Part shown: positions 17,610-27,167 of the stretch, in pieces | Layout of the letters: every line of letters starts with the position of its first letter | How positions within the stretch are numbered: position 1 is the first letter of the stretch | Assembly: GCF_025725665.1 (NCBI RefSeq) | Contig: NZ_CP107009.1 | Span: forward strand, 1,116,001 to 1,180,000 | Direction: 5' to 3' | From: Halomonas sp. LR3S48 | GTDB lineage: Bacteria; Pseudomonadota; Gammaproteobacteria; Pseudomonadales; Halomonadaceae | DNA length: 64,000 bases | Made by a program: the position numbers and the translations under genes | Notes under the pieces: generated by a model | Databases searched by the model: none | Told to the model about the DNA's origin: nothing | What the model saw: the letters and a program-made list of their open reading frames with translations, nothing else

Positions 17610-18442
17610 TGGCGCAAGGTCGCAAGGGAAGGCCGCGTGACGCGGGAAGGGCGGCGGCGCGCCGCAAGCCGGAACTGCCGGGCGTGCCAGGCGGGCTCGA
17701 TGCGGTGTTCGGTGTGCATGCCGTGCGTGCCCTGCTGCAGCGCGGAGATTGCCCACGAATACTGTGGGTGCAAGAAGGGGAGGCGCAGCAGCGTCTGGCC
17801 GATGTGATCGACAGGGCCCGGCAAGGCGGGGCGCGAATCGAACCGCACCCGCGTGACGAACTGGATCGCCTGGCACGGGAAGCCTCGCATCAAGGCATCG
17901 TCGCCTTCACCGCGCCGCTGGCCTTCGAGAGCGAAACTTCGCTGTGGTTCAAGCTCGAAGCCTGGCCCTACGAGTCTCCGCCACTGCTGCTGGTGCTCGA
18001 TGGCGTCACCGACGTGCACAACTTCGGTGCCTGCCTGCGCAGCGCCGATGCCGCCGGCGTGCATGGCGTGATCGTGCCCAAGGACAAGGCGGCGCCGCTC
18101 AACGCCACGGTGCGCAAGGTGGCCTGTGGTGCCGCCGAGAGCGTGCCGGTCTACCAGGTGACCAACCTGGCCCGTGCCCTGGCCCGGCTCAAGGAGTTCG
18201 GCGTGTGGATCACCGGCACCGCCGGCGAAGCCGAGGCGATGCTGTTCGAGGCCGATTTCAGCGGGCCCTCGGCATTGGTGATGGGCGCCGAGGGCAAGGG
18301 TATGCGCCGCCTGACCCGAGAGGCCTGCGATGGCCTGGTCAAGCTGCCCATGGCCGGCAGCGTCTCCAGCCTCAACGTTTCGGTAGCCACCGGCATCTGC
18401 CTGTTCGAGGCGGTGCGCCAGCGGCGTGGCACCGAGGCCTGA
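17609..18442 (+). CDS. rlmB: 23S rRNA (guanosine-2251-2'-O)-methyltransferase
   Basis: A SpoU-class (SPOUT) methyltransferase that methylates G2251 in the peptidyl transferase P-loop. It is 277 residues. A basic N-terminal extension is followed by the L30e-like substrate-binding domain and the SPOUT knot, with the motifs DGVTDVHNFGACLRSAD (motif 1), MGAEGKGM (motif 2) and SVSSLNVSVATGICLFE (motif 3). The ATG overlaps the rnr stop by one base. A TTG three bases upstream could also initiate. Confidence 0.95.
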   Translation: MAQGRKGRPRDAGRAAARRKPELPGVPGGLDAVFGVHAVRALLQRGDCPRILWVQEGEAQQRLADVIDRARQGGARIEPHPRDELDRLAREASHQGIVAFTAPLAFESETSLWFKLEAWPYESPPLLLVLDGVTDVHNFGACLRSADAAGVHGVIVPKDKAAPLNATVRKVACGAAESVPVYQVTNLARALARLKEFGVWITGTAGEAEAMLFEADFSGPSALVMGAEGKGMRRLTREACDGLVKLPMAGSVSSLNVSVATGICLFEAVRQRRGTEA

Positions 18443-18463
18443 GTCGTGGCTGCAAGTGCCAGC

Positions 18464-18492
18464 TTGCAAGTGGCGGCGCGGATCACTAGAAT
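18464..18492 (+). promoter_or_regulatory. Sigma70 promoter of the rpsF operon
   Basis: TTGCAA (18464-18469) and TAGAAT (18487-18492) are separated by 17 bases. The resulting leader of roughly 115 nt contains a GC hairpin (18498-18521) and a smaller CCTGT/ACAGG hairpin near 18570. In many bacteria an S6:S18 complex binds such a leader, but I could not confirm that motif here. Confidence 0.7.
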
Positions 18493-18614
18493 GCAGGCGC
18501 CCGTTCCTGTGTGAGCGGGCGTAGTTATTTCACTATCACTCCTTGCTTCCCTTGAGCGCCAGTCCTGTGTGGAACAGGTTTCACGCGGAAGCTGCCAACC
18601 CGAAAGGAGAACCC

Positions 18615-18998
18615 ATGCGTCATTACGAGATCGTGTTCATGGTCCACCCGGACCAGAGCGAGCAAGTGCCGTCCATGGTCGAGCGTTACTCCAGCATCGT
18701 CACCGAGAGCGGTGGCACCGTGCATCGTCTGGAGGATTGGGGCCGCCGTCACCTGGCCTACCCGATCAACAAGATTCACAAGGCTCACTACGTGCTGATG
18801 AACGTCGAGTGCAGCGGCGAGACCCTCGATGAGATCGAGAACATCTTCCGCTTCAATGACGCCATCATTCGCAGCCTGGTGGTGCGCTGCAAGGAAGCCA
18901 TCACCGAAGCTTCGCCGATGATGAAGCCGGCAGACGACAAGCGTCCGCGTCGCGAAGAAAGGCCGCGTACCGAAGAAACTGCCGAAGAAGCCAACTGA
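18615..18998 (+). CDS. rpsF: 30S ribosomal protein S6
   Basis: 127 residues, starting [16 protein letters not shown] as in other S6 proteins. It binds 16S rRNA with S18 in the platform. The C-terminal tail is acidic ([14 protein letters not shown]), resembling the E. coli tail that receives extra glutamates from RimK. Start ATG follows AAAGGAGA. First gene of rpsF-rpsR-DUF2232-rplI. Confidence 0.98.
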   Translation: MRHYEIVFMVHPDQSEQVPSMVERYSSIVTESGGTVHRLEDWGRRHLAYPINKIHKAHYVLMNVECSGETLDEIENIFRFNDAIIRSLVVRCKEAITEASPMMKPADDKRPRREERPRTEETAEEAN

Positions 18999-19022
18999 TA
19001 GCACGTACCGAGGAGTCTTTAC

Positions 19023-19250
19023 ATGGCACGCTTTTTCCGCCGTCGCAAGTTCTGCCGTTTCACCGCTGAAGGCGTGAAGCAGATCGATTACAAGGATCTG
19101 GACACGCTGAAGGCCTATATCACCGAAACCGGCAAGATCGTACCCAGCCGCATTACCGGTACCAAGGCCCGCTATCAGCGTCAGCTGGCTACCGCCATCA
19201 AGCGCGCGCGCTACCTGGCTCTGCTGCCCTACACCGACAGCCACCAGTAA
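19023..19250 (+). CDS. rpsR: 30S ribosomal protein S18
   Basis: 75 residues, full length, with the typical basic N-terminus [10 protein letters not shown] and the conserved [25 protein letters not shown] block. It forms a heterodimer with S6 on the platform of the small subunit. It lies 24 bp after rpsF with AGGAG upstream. Confidence 0.98.
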   Translation: MARFFRRRKFCRFTAEGVKQIDYKDLDTLKAYITETGKIVPSRITGTKARYQRQLATAIKRARYLALLPYTDSHQ

Positions 19251-19262
19251 GCCGCTGACTCG

Positions 19263-20117
19263 ATGTTGCCGATTGCCCGATGGTTGATGCGTGGCACGCC
19301 CTATGCGGCAGGCGGGGCGGCACTGGCCGCGATCGTGCCCTGGCTGTTTTGGCTGAGTGGCGCCATCGTGGCTCTGGTCACGCTGCGTCGTGGCCTGTCG
19401 CCGGCGCTGCCGGTACTGGTGGCGGCTGCGGTTCCCACCGGTTGGTGGTGGACCCAGGGCGACGCCATACCGCTGGCCAGCGTACTGTTGGTATCGCTGA
19501 TGGCGGTCGTGCTGCGCTCCCGCATGCGCTGGAGCGAGGCGCTGATCGTCGGCACTTTGGCGACAGCGGCGCTGATCCAGCTTGGCGTCTTCGTGCCGCC
19601 GGGTGGTACCGGGCCGTTGCTGGAGCAACTGCGCCAGGGCTCGGCCGAGATCGACCGCATGCTGAGCGAGCTGGCGCGACAGGGCTTCGACACCGAAGAG
19701 CTGGCCACGCTGCTGATCGGTGGCATTACCGGCTTGGTCGTGCTGATCGCCGCCATTGGCTGCCTGGCGCTGGCTCGCGCCTGGCAGGCGGGGCTCTACA
19801 ACCCCGGCGGCTTTCGCGAGGAGTTCCATGCGCTGCGCCTGGCGCCGCGCGAACTCATCGTGCTGGTAGTGCTCGGCGTGGTGGCAATGGTGCTGGGCCT
19901 GCCGTCGCTCTCCATGCTGGTCTGGGTGCCCCTGCTGGTAGCCGGTATCGCCTTGGTGCACGGCTTCATTGGGTTAAAGGGTATGAACGGGCTGTGGCTG
20001 ATCGCCTTCTATATACTGCTGATCACCACCTGGCCCATGATTCTGATCGTGCTGCTGGCGGCCTTCATCGATGTGTTCGTGGATTTCCGCGGCCGTCTGG
20101 CCCCTCGCAGCGACTGA
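19263..20117 (+). CDS. DUF2232 family membrane protein in the ribosomal protein operon
   Basis: 284 residues with about eight transmembrane helices. It sits between rpsR and rplI, where Pseudomonas and relatives also carry a DUF2232 protein, so family and position agree. Function unknown; the fold may resemble S-component-like or YybS proteins. It starts 12 bp after rpsR with little room for a ribosome site, suggesting translational coupling. Confidence 0.85.
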   Translation: MLPIARWLMRGTPYAAGGAALAAIVPWLFWLSGAIVALVTLRRGLSPALPVLVAAAVPTGWWWTQGDAIPLASVLLVSLMAVVLRSRMRWSEALIVGTLATAALIQLGVFVPPGGTGPLLEQLRQGSAEIDRMLSELARQGFDTEELATLLIGGITGLVVLIAAIGCLALARAWQAGLYNPGGFREEFHALRLAPRELIVLVVLGVVAMVLGLPSLSMLVWVPLLVAGIALVHGFIGLKGMNGLWLIAFYILLITTWPMILIVLLAAFIDVFVDFRGRLAPRSD

Positions 20118-20132
20118 CATGAGGTTAACGAG

Positions 20133-20579
20133 ATGGAAGTCATTCTGCTCGACAACATTGGCAAGCTGGGTGGCCTGGGCGACAAGGTCAACGTGAAACC
20201 CGGCTATGGCCGCAACTACCTGGTGCCCTACGGCCTGGCCGTGCCGGCTACCAAGGACAACGTGGAAGCCTTCGAGGCGCAGCGCGCCGAGCTCGAGTCC
20301 CAGGCCGCCGAGCGCAAGGCGATCGCCGAATCCCGCGCCGCACAATTGGCCGAGATCGAGCTGTCGCTGGTCGCCAAGGCCGGGGAAGAGGGCAAGCTGT
20401 TCGGTTCCATCGGTCCGCGTGATCTGGCCGAGGCGCTGGGTCAGGCAGGCATCGAAGTCGCCAAGAGCGAAGTCCGCATGCCTGAAGGACCGATTCGCCA
20501 GACCGGCGAGTACGACATCGACCTGCACCTGCACGCCGAAGTCGACGCCACCGTCCGTGTGGTTGTTGTTGCCGAGTAA
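20133..20579 (+). CDS. rplI: 50S ribosomal protein L9
   Basis: 148 residues. The N-terminal domain ([30 protein letters not shown]) and a long connecting helix lead to the C-terminal rRNA-binding domain. It binds domain V of 23S rRNA near the L1 stalk. Last gene of the rpsF operon, followed by a strong terminator. Confidence 0.98.
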   Translation: MEVILLDNIGKLGGLGDKVNVKPGYGRNYLVPYGLAVPATKDNVEAFEAQRAELESQAAERKAIAESRAAQLAEIELSLVAKAGEEGKLFGSIGPRDLAEALGQAGIEVAKSEVRMPEGPIRQTGEYDIDLHLHAEVDATVRVVVVAE

Positions 20580-20607
20580 GCTTCACGGCTAGCTCAGCAG
20601 CGACGCC

Positions 20608-20646
20608 AAGGGGGCGCGGGGATTCTCTCCGCGCCCCCTTGCTTTT
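20608..20646 (+). terminator. Intrinsic terminator after rplI
   Basis: A 12-bp GC-rich stem (20608-20619 with 20629-20640) and a nine-base loop are followed by GCTTTTC. Confidence 0.88.
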
Positions 20647-20709
20647 CTCGGATGCGCGTTGCCCTTAGACATTGGTAGTAATATTACGGTTTATCTTTGC
20701 GTCATATCT

Positions 20710-20723
20710 CTTAAACGATTAAG
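20710..20723. promoter_or_regulatory. Candidate LacI-family operator 1 upstream of the porin
   Basis: CTTAAACGATTAAG is a 14-bp near-perfect palindrome centred on CG, with AA-n-CG-n-TT spacing typical of LacI/GalR-family operators. It lies 153 bp before the porin start. No regulator gene is in the window. Confidence 0.55.
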
Positions 20724-20728
20724 TTTTG

Positions 20729-20760
20729 CCTGGCCTGAAGCCGTTTCGCTTCAGGTCAGG
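20729..20760. repeat. Inverted repeat upstream of the porin gene
   Basis: Arms of 13 bp (20729-20741 and 20748-20760, one G-T pair) and a 6-base loop lie between the two operator candidates. With no T-run it is not a normal terminator. It could be an mRNA leader hairpin or a regulator site. Confidence 0.6.
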
Positions 20761-20796
20761 GCAGCAGGGCGGTCAAGGCATCATTGCGATGCTTGT

Positions 20797-20810
20797 CTTA
20801 AACGATACAG
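20797..20810. promoter_or_regulatory. Candidate LacI-family operator 2 upstream of the porin
   Basis: CTTAAACGATACAG repeats the first ten bases of operator 1 but has a degenerate right half. The two sites are 87 bp apart, which suits DNA looping. Confidence 0.45.
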
Positions 20811-20863
20811 CGCCATGTCTCGCCCCTTCCTTCATATGAAAACAAACGAACATACAAACATAA

Positions 20864-22375
<1,512 letters not shown>

Positions 22376-22429
22376 GTTCAAGAGGGCCCGCCGGGGCGGG
22401 CCAAGCTCGCATGCTGTTTCGATCCCTTG

Positions 22430-22456
22430 CCGCGACCGGTTTCGGTCGCGGTTTTT
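22430..22456 (+). terminator. Intrinsic terminator after the porin gene
   Basis: A 9-bp stem (22430-22438 with 22443-22451) and GTTT loop are followed by TTTTT. A second GC hairpin without a T-run lies just upstream at 22385-22402. Confidence 0.9.
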
Positions 22457-22532
22457 GTCGTTTCGAAAGGTAGGGCGGGCCCCGGCCATCGGGTAGAATG
22501 GCACGGCCCGTTCCCATGAAGGTTGTTGCGCC

Positions 22533-23921
22533 ATGAACGACACGCTCGAGCTCGACAAGGAAACCGCTGCGCTCAAGGTGCCGCCGCACTCGCTCGAGGC
22601 CGAGCAGTCGGTGCTGGGCGGCCTGATGCTCGACAACCAGGCCTGGGACAACGTGGCCGACCGGTTGGTGGCGGACGACTTCTATCGCTACGAGCATCGC
22701 CTGATCTTCAACGCCATGATCGGCCTCGCCGAGGCGGCCAGGCCGCTCGACGTGGTCACGCTTTCCGAGGCGCTGGAGCGACGCGACCAGCTCGACACCG
22801 TCGGCGGGCTTGCCTACCTGGCCGAACTGGCGCGCAACACGCCCTCGGCGAGCAACATCCGCGCCTACGCCGATATCGTTCGCGAGCGGGCCACCCTGCG
22901 CAAGCTGATTCGTGCGGCCAGCCAGATCGCCGACGGTGCCTTCAGCCCCCAGGGGCGGCCCGCCGATGAACTGCTCGACGAGGCCGAGCGGCTGGTGTTC
23001 CAGATCAGCGAGGAGCGACCCAAGTCGGGCGGCCCCATCGGCATGAGCGAACTGCTGGCCAAGGCGGTGGATCGCATCGACGAGCTGTTCAACATGAAGG
23101 GCGAAATGACGGGGCTCTCCACTGGCTTTCGCGACCTCGACGAGATGACCTCGGGCCTGCAGCCCTCGGACCTGGTGATCATCGCGGGACGCCCTTCCAT
23201 GGGTAAGACCACCTTCGCCATGAACGTGGTGGAGCATGCGGTGATCTCCAGCGACAAGCCGGTGATGGTGTTCTCCATGGAGATGCCGGCGGATGCGTTG
23301 ATGCTGCGTATGCTGTCGTCGCTGGGGCGCATCGACCAGACCCGGGTGCGTACCGGCCAGCTCGAAGACGAGGATTGGCCGCGCTTGACCTCGGCGGTCA
23401 ACCTGCTCAAGGACAAGCAGTTGTTCATCGACGATACCGCGGCGCTGTCACCCAACGAGATGCGCTCGCGAATGCGCCGCCTGGTGCGCGAGCACGGTAA
23501 CCTGGCGATGGTGATGATCGATTACCTGCAGTTGATGCAGATCCCCGGCTTCTCCGAGAACCGTACCGGTGAGATCTCGGAGATATCGCGCTCGCTCAAG
23601 GGGTTGGCCAAGGAGTTCGGCTGCCCGGTGATCGCGCTTTCCCAGCTCAACCGCTCGCTGGAGCAGCGTCCCAACAAGCGCCCGGTGATGTCGGATCTGC
23701 GCGAATCGGGCGCCATCGAACAGGATGCCGACGTGATCGCCTTCGTCTATCGTGACGAGGTCTACAATCCGGATAACCCGGACAACCAGGGGCTGGCCGA
23801 ACTGATCATCGGCAAGCAGCGTAACGGCCCCATTGGTACGGTGCACATGGCCTTCATCGGCAAGTACACCCGCTTCGAAGACCTGGCGCCGGACAGCTAC
23901 GGCGAGGCGTTTGGCGAATGA
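22533..23921 (+). CDS. dnaB: Replicative DNA helicase DnaB
   Basis: 462 residues. The hexameric 5'-3' helicase unwinds DNA at the fork and recruits primase. The N-terminal DnaB domain (PPHSLEAEQSVLGGLMLD) is followed by a linker and a RecA-like motor with Walker A GRPSMGKTT (about 220-228), Walker B VMIDYLQLM, the SQLNRSLEQRPNKRP block and the arginine-finger region DLRESGAIEQDAD. No intein is present. A TAGAAT at 22494-22499 may be the -10 box. Confidence 0.98.
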   Translation: MNDTLELDKETAALKVPPHSLEAEQSVLGGLMLDNQAWDNVADRLVADDFYRYEHRLIFNAMIGLAEAARPLDVVTLSEALERRDQLDTVGGLAYLAELARNTPSASNIRAYADIVRERATLRKLIRAASQIADGAFSPQGRPADELLDEAERLVFQISEERPKSGGPIGMSELLAKAVDRIDELFNMKGEMTGLSTGFRDLDEMTSGLQPSDLVIIAGRPSMGKTTFAMNVVEHAVISSDKPVMVFSMEMPADALMLRMLSSLGRIDQTRVRTGQLEDEDWPRLTSAVNLLKDKQLFIDDTAALSPNEMRSRMRRLVREHGNLAMVMIDYLQLMQIPGFSENRTGEISEISRSLKGLAKEFGCPVIALSQLNRSLEQRPNKRPVMSDLRESGAIEQDADVIAFVYRDEVYNPDNPDNQGLAELIIGKQRNGPIGTVHMAFIGKYTRFEDLAPDSYGEAFGE

Positions 23922-23934
23922 CCATGGGCGGCGC

Positions 23935-23962
23935 TTGAGCCTCTCGTCCGGGCCCGTATAAT
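23935..23962 (+). promoter_or_regulatory. Sigma70 promoter upstream of a small OB-like gene
   Basis: TTGAGC (23935-23940), a 16-base spacer and a consensus TATAAT (23957-23962) lie 37 bp before ATG 23999. Confidence 0.7.
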
Positions 23963-23998
23963 GCCGACCCCCCGGCAGTCGTTTTTCGAGGAGTGAAC

Positions 23999-24292
23999 AT
24001 GGTAGGCGGATTTCGGCGCGGCAAGCGCCAGCGCACCCCTAAACTGGAAGCGCGCGGCGAACTCCAGTCGCTGGAGCGTGAAGGGCCGTTCAAGGAGTGG
24101 CTGGGCATGCCGGATCTCTATCGCTTCCACATCGTTGTCGACGGCGAAGCCTACAGCTACCAGACCGAGGACGCCGAACTCGCCGTGGCAGTCGGCGACC
24201 GGGTGGTATTCCGCTACAAGGAAACCAAGGCAGGCAAATGGGTCGACCGCAACTCCCTGGCCAAGGCGATCGATCCCTCCGACTATCAGTAG
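23999..24292 (+). CDS. Conserved-looking small protein, possibly OB-like
   Basis: 97 residues that I do not recognise. A basic N-terminal tail (FRRGKRQRTPK) is followed by a mixed beta region with YRFHIVVDGEAYSYQ, VGDRVVFRYKET and KWVDRNSLAKAI, which looks like a small nucleic-acid-binding beta barrel. This is inference from pattern only. It has its own good promoter and a GAGGAG ribosome site 5 bases before ATG 23999. It sits after dnaB in the same direction but is likely transcribed separately. Confidence 0.7.
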   Translation: MVGGFRRGKRQRTPKLEARGELQSLEREGPFKEWLGMPDLYRFHIVVDGEAYSYQTEDAELAVAVGDRVVFRYKETKAGKWVDRNSLAKAIDPSDYQ

Positions 24293-24336
24293 TCGAAGTG
24301 CGACCTTGGGGAACCCTCCTGACGCCAGCGCTGTCA

Positions 24337-24342
24337 TATAAT
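24337..24342 (+). promoter_or_regulatory. Candidate -10 box before the DUF6482-like gene
   Basis: A consensus TATAAT without an obvious -35. Transcription from here would place the hairpin at 24368-24396 in the leader of the next gene. Confidence 0.4.
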
Positions 24343-24367
24343 GAATATGCCAGCGTCATGTAGATCA

Positions 24368-24396
24368 CATCGGGCACAGTCATGCTGTGCCCGATG
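24368..24396 (+). repeat. Perfect 12-bp inverted repeat in the leader of the next gene
   Basis: Arms 24368-24379 and 24385-24396 are exact reverse complements around TCATG. No T-run follows, so it is more likely a leader hairpin or an operator than a terminator. Confidence 0.75.
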
Positions 24397-24443
24397 CATA
24401 TCCAGCTGGCATCAACGGATCATTCCTGGACATGGAGGGAACC

Positions 24444-24746
24444 ATGGAATTCGAGCAACTGAAGAGCTTCGTCACGCGACACGATAATTTTGAAGTGCGT
24501 GTCATCACCCATTCCGGCAGCCGCTGCTACCAGGTCGAACTGGAAGACATGGAGGGAGGGCGCCATCTCCTGACCCATCGCGGCAAGCCAACGGTCTTTC
24601 GCTCACTGGAGGATGTCTATCTCGAGTTGCAGCGCGCCGGCATCCACCGCGCTTTCCTGGTACAGCACGTGCCGCAGGACGAGGTGATTGGCCGAGAGGC
24701 CCACTACCGCGACCCGCTTACCTCACGCATGCCGCTGGTTTTCTAG
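24444..24746 (+). CDS. Small cytoplasmic protein, DUF6482-like
   Basis: 100 residues without signal or membrane segment. The layout (MEFEQLKSFV, VRVITHSGSRCYQVELED, a hydrophobic LVQHVP strand) resembles DUF6482 proteins of Pseudomonas and Halomonas. Function unknown. ATG 24444 follows GGAGGGAA; an ATG 19 codons earlier lacks a ribosome site. Confidence 0.72.
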   Translation: MEFEQLKSFVTRHDNFEVRVITHSGSRCYQVELEDMEGGRHLLTHRGKPTVFRSLEDVYLELQRAGIHRAFLVQHVPQDEVIGREAHYRDPLTSRMPLVF

Positions 24747-24915
24747 AGAAACGATAAGTAGTGCTTCCTCGCCATGCGGCAGTACGGACAGCCTGCCCGG
24801 GCGATTTCTTGATCCAAGTTATACAAATCATATTCATAGTATAAGTCCATGCCCCGCGCGCTCCTCGCCTGATACAATGACCGCTCCTTTATCTCACCCA
24901 TGAGGAGCGCAGCGC

Positions 24916-25989
24916 ATGTCCACATCGCAAGTGGAGCCGGGAGTGGTGGGGCGGCAGCGCCCTGCTCACGCGCCGGCGGACCATCCCGCGATTTTGCAGT
25001 CCAAGGTAGGCGTCGTGCTGGCCAACCTGGGCACGCCGGACAGCACCGACTACTGGCCGATGCGGCGCTATCTCAGCGAGTTCCTCTCCGACAAGCGGGT
25101 CGTCGACTACCCGAGCTGGAAGTGGCAGCCGCTGCTGCAGCTCATCATCCTGACCCGTCGACCGTTCAAGTCCGGCGCGGCCTATCGCAGTATCTGGAAC
25201 ACGGAAAACGACGAGAGCCCGCTGCTGACCATCACCCGTGCGCAGACCCGCAAGATGGCCGAAGCCCTGGCGGCACGTCACGGCGACAGGGTGGTCGTGG
25301 ATTTCTGCATGCGCTACGGCAACCCTTCCACCGACAGCGTGCTGCGCCGGATGCAGGCCGAGGGCTGTGAGCGCATCCTGTTCTTTCCGCTCTATCCGCA
25401 GTACGCCTCACCGACTACGGCCACGGCCAACGACCAGGCGTTTCGTACGCTGATGAAGCTGAAGTGGCAGCCGGCCATTCGCACCGTGCCGGCCTATTTC
25501 GAACACCCTGCCTATCTCGAGGCATTGGCCAACTCGGTGCGCGATGCCTATGCCGACGCCGATACACCGCCGGAGGTGCTGGTGGCCTCCTACCACGGTG
25601 TACCCAAGCGCTTTCTCATGGAGGGCGATCCCTACCACTGCCAGTGCCAGAAGACCACGCGGTTGCTGCGCGAACGGTTGGGCTGGGAGGAGAGTGCCGT
25701 CCAGACCGCCTTCCAGTCGCAGTTCGGTCCCGAGGAGTGGGTCGGGCCGCCGACCGTGGATCACGTGGCGGAACTGGCGCGCCAAGGCAGGAAGCACATC
25801 GCGGTGGTCTCGCCGGCGTTCTCCTCCGACTGCGTGGAGACCCTGGAGGAGATCAACGAGGAGATCCGCGACAGCTTCCTGGCCGCTGGTGGCGAGCGCT
25901 TCACCTATGTTCCCTGCCTCAATGACCGCGACGACCATGTCGCTGCGCTGCTGGCGATCGCCGAGAACGAGTTGGCCGGCTGGCTGTAG
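24916..25989 (+). CDS. hemH: Ferrochelatase
   Basis: 357 residues. It inserts Fe2+ into protoporphyrin IX, the last step of protoheme synthesis. Conserved blocks are VVLANLGTPDST, RYLSEFLSD, RYGNPS, FPLYPQYASPTTA, the active-site histidine in VASYHGVP, and the C-terminal SPAFSSDCVETLEEI glutamate block. A CQCQ motif occurs in DPYHCQCQKTTRLL. TACAAT at 24873-24878 is a possible -10. It converges on the minus-strand mrp operon 16 bp away, with no visible terminator between them. Confidence 0.97.
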   Translation: MSTSQVEPGVVGRQRPAHAPADHPAILQSKVGVVLANLGTPDSTDYWPMRRYLSEFLSDKRVVDYPSWKWQPLLQLIILTRRPFKSGAAYRSIWNTENDESPLLTITRAQTRKMAEALAARHGDRVVVDFCMRYGNPSTDSVLRRMQAEGCERILFFPLYPQYASPTTATANDQAFRTLMKLKWQPAIRTVPAYFEHPAYLEALANSVRDAYADADTPPEVLVASYHGVPKRFLMEGDPYHCQCQKTTRLLRERLGWEESAVQTAFQSQFGPEEWVGPPTVDHVAELARQGRKHIAVVSPAFSSDCVETLEEINEEIRDSFLAAGGERFTYVPCLNDRDDHVAALLAIAENELAGWL

Positions 25990-26005
25990 CCCGCCAGTCC
26001 GTTAC

Positions 26006-26398
26006 TCAACCATGACCTCGGTCGGGGTGGGGCACGGGTTTCTCGCCGATCTCCTCGGGGCGTAGCTCGGGTGGGCGTCCGCCGGTTTCGTCGATGTGCT
26101 TGAGCTGCATGTGCAGCCCGGTCTTGGCCAGCAGGTGGGCACTCACCGGGGCGGTGATGAACAGGAACAGCGTGATCAGCATCTCCTGAATGTCGGGTTT
26201 GCCCTGGGTGACCCAGAAATAGAGCATCGAGGCGATCAGCATGCAGCCGATGCCCAGGGTGGTGGCCTTGGTGGGGCCATGCAGGCGCATGTAGAAATCG
26301 CGCAGGTGGGCCATGCCCAGCGAGCCGATGAAGGCGAAGATACCGCCGGCGACGAGGAAGAAGGCGATCACGCCCTCGAGGATCACGTACAGGGTCAT
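26006..26398 (-). CDS. mrpG: Mrp antiporter subunit G (operon 1)
   Basis: 130 residues with three transmembrane helices. It resembles MnhG/PhaG (FLVAGGIFAFIGSLGMAHLRDFYMRLHG, TKATTLGIGCML). It is a small membrane subunit of the proton-driven Na+(K+)/H+ antiporter. The ATG at 26398 fits the family start; a longer frame to 26518 adds unlikely residues. Last gene of the operon. The C-terminal tail is hydrophilic and ends in DRGHG. Confidence 0.93.
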   Translation of the reverse strand: MTLYVILEGVIAFFLVAGGIFAFIGSLGMAHLRDFYMRLHGPTKATTLGIGCMLIASMLYFWVTQGKPDIQEMLITLFLFITAPVSAHLLAKTGLHMQLKHIDETGGRPPELRPEEIGEKPVPHPDRGHG

Positions 26399-26406
26399 GC
26401 GGCCTC

Positions 26407-26676
26407 CTATTCGATGATGTCGCCGCGCAGCAGGTACTTGCATACCGCCACGGTGCTGATGAAACCGAGCATGGCGATCAACAGCGCCGACTCGAAGTAG
26501 GTCTTGGTATTGAGCCATAGCCCCATCAACACGATCAGGGCGATGGAGTTGATGTACATGGTGTCCAGCGCCAGGATGCGGTCGGGCATGTCCGGTCCCA
26601 CCGCGAGACGATAGACGTTGAGCAGCAGGGCAAGGACCACCAGGGTCAGGCTGGTCGTCAGCGCAATGTCTAGCAT
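26407..26676 (-). CDS. mrpF: Mrp antiporter subunit F (operon 1)
   Basis: 89 residues with three transmembrane helices and the family signature GPDMPDRILALD. Its start codon overlaps the end of mrpE by 7 bases, and it ends 8 bp before mrpG. In Bacillus Mrp complexes MrpF is required for antiport and has also been linked to bile-salt efflux. Confidence 0.94.
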   Translation of the reverse strand: MLDIALTTSLTLVVLALLLNVYRLAVGPDMPDRILALDTMYINSIALIVLMGLWLNTKTYFESALLIAMLGFISTVAVCKYLLRGDIIE

Positions 26677-27167
26677 TCGTAGATCTCCTTCAGCGGCCGC
26701 TCGTAACGCTCACGGATATGCGCAATCAGTGCCGCCTCGTCCTTTGCGTTCAGGGCATGGATCAGCAAGGTCTTGCCATCCAGGCGCAGGTTGGCCGACA
26801 CCGTCCCCGGCGTCAGGCTGATGGTGTTGGCCAGCAGCGTGATGGTGAAGCGCTCCTTCAGCATCAGCGGGTATTCCACGAAGTGCGGATGCAGGCGACG
26901 GCGCGGATTGATGATCAGCCAAGCCACCTCGATATTGGCGATCAGGATGTCACCCAGCACACGCAATACGAAACGCAGCAGCAGCCAGGGCTTGGCGATA
27001 CGCGGCTGGGCATCCCAGAAACGATGGGTCGCCAGCGGAATAACCACGGCCAGGAAGCTGCCCAGCAGTATCTGGCCGAAGGCCAGGCTGCGCACCAGCA
27101 GCAGCCAGACCACGAGCAGCAGAATCGAAAACAGTGGCGTCGGCAGCCAGGAGCGAGGCTTGATCAT
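26670..27167 (-). CDS. mrpE: Mrp antiporter subunit E (operon 1)
   Basis: 165 residues with an N-terminal pair of helices and the hallmark LLANTISLTPGTVSANL in the C-terminal domain. The ATG overlaps the stop of mrpD (ATGA), showing tight coupling. Confidence 0.94.
   Translation of the reverse strand: MIKPRSWLPTPLFSILLLVVWLLLVRSLAFGQILLGSFLAVVIPLATHRFWDAQPRIAKPWLLLRFVLRVLGDILIANIEVAWLIINPRRRLHPHFVEYPLMLKERFTITLLANTISLTPGTVSANLRLDGKTLLIHALNAKDEAALIAHIRERYERPLKEIYEC

Noticed and set aside
24743..24925. Minus-strand 60-codon frame containing a CPYC motif
   Set aside because: A glutaredoxin-like motif alone is not enough. The frame is short, overlaps the end of the preceding gene and the hemH start, and has no ribosome site or thioredoxin fold.
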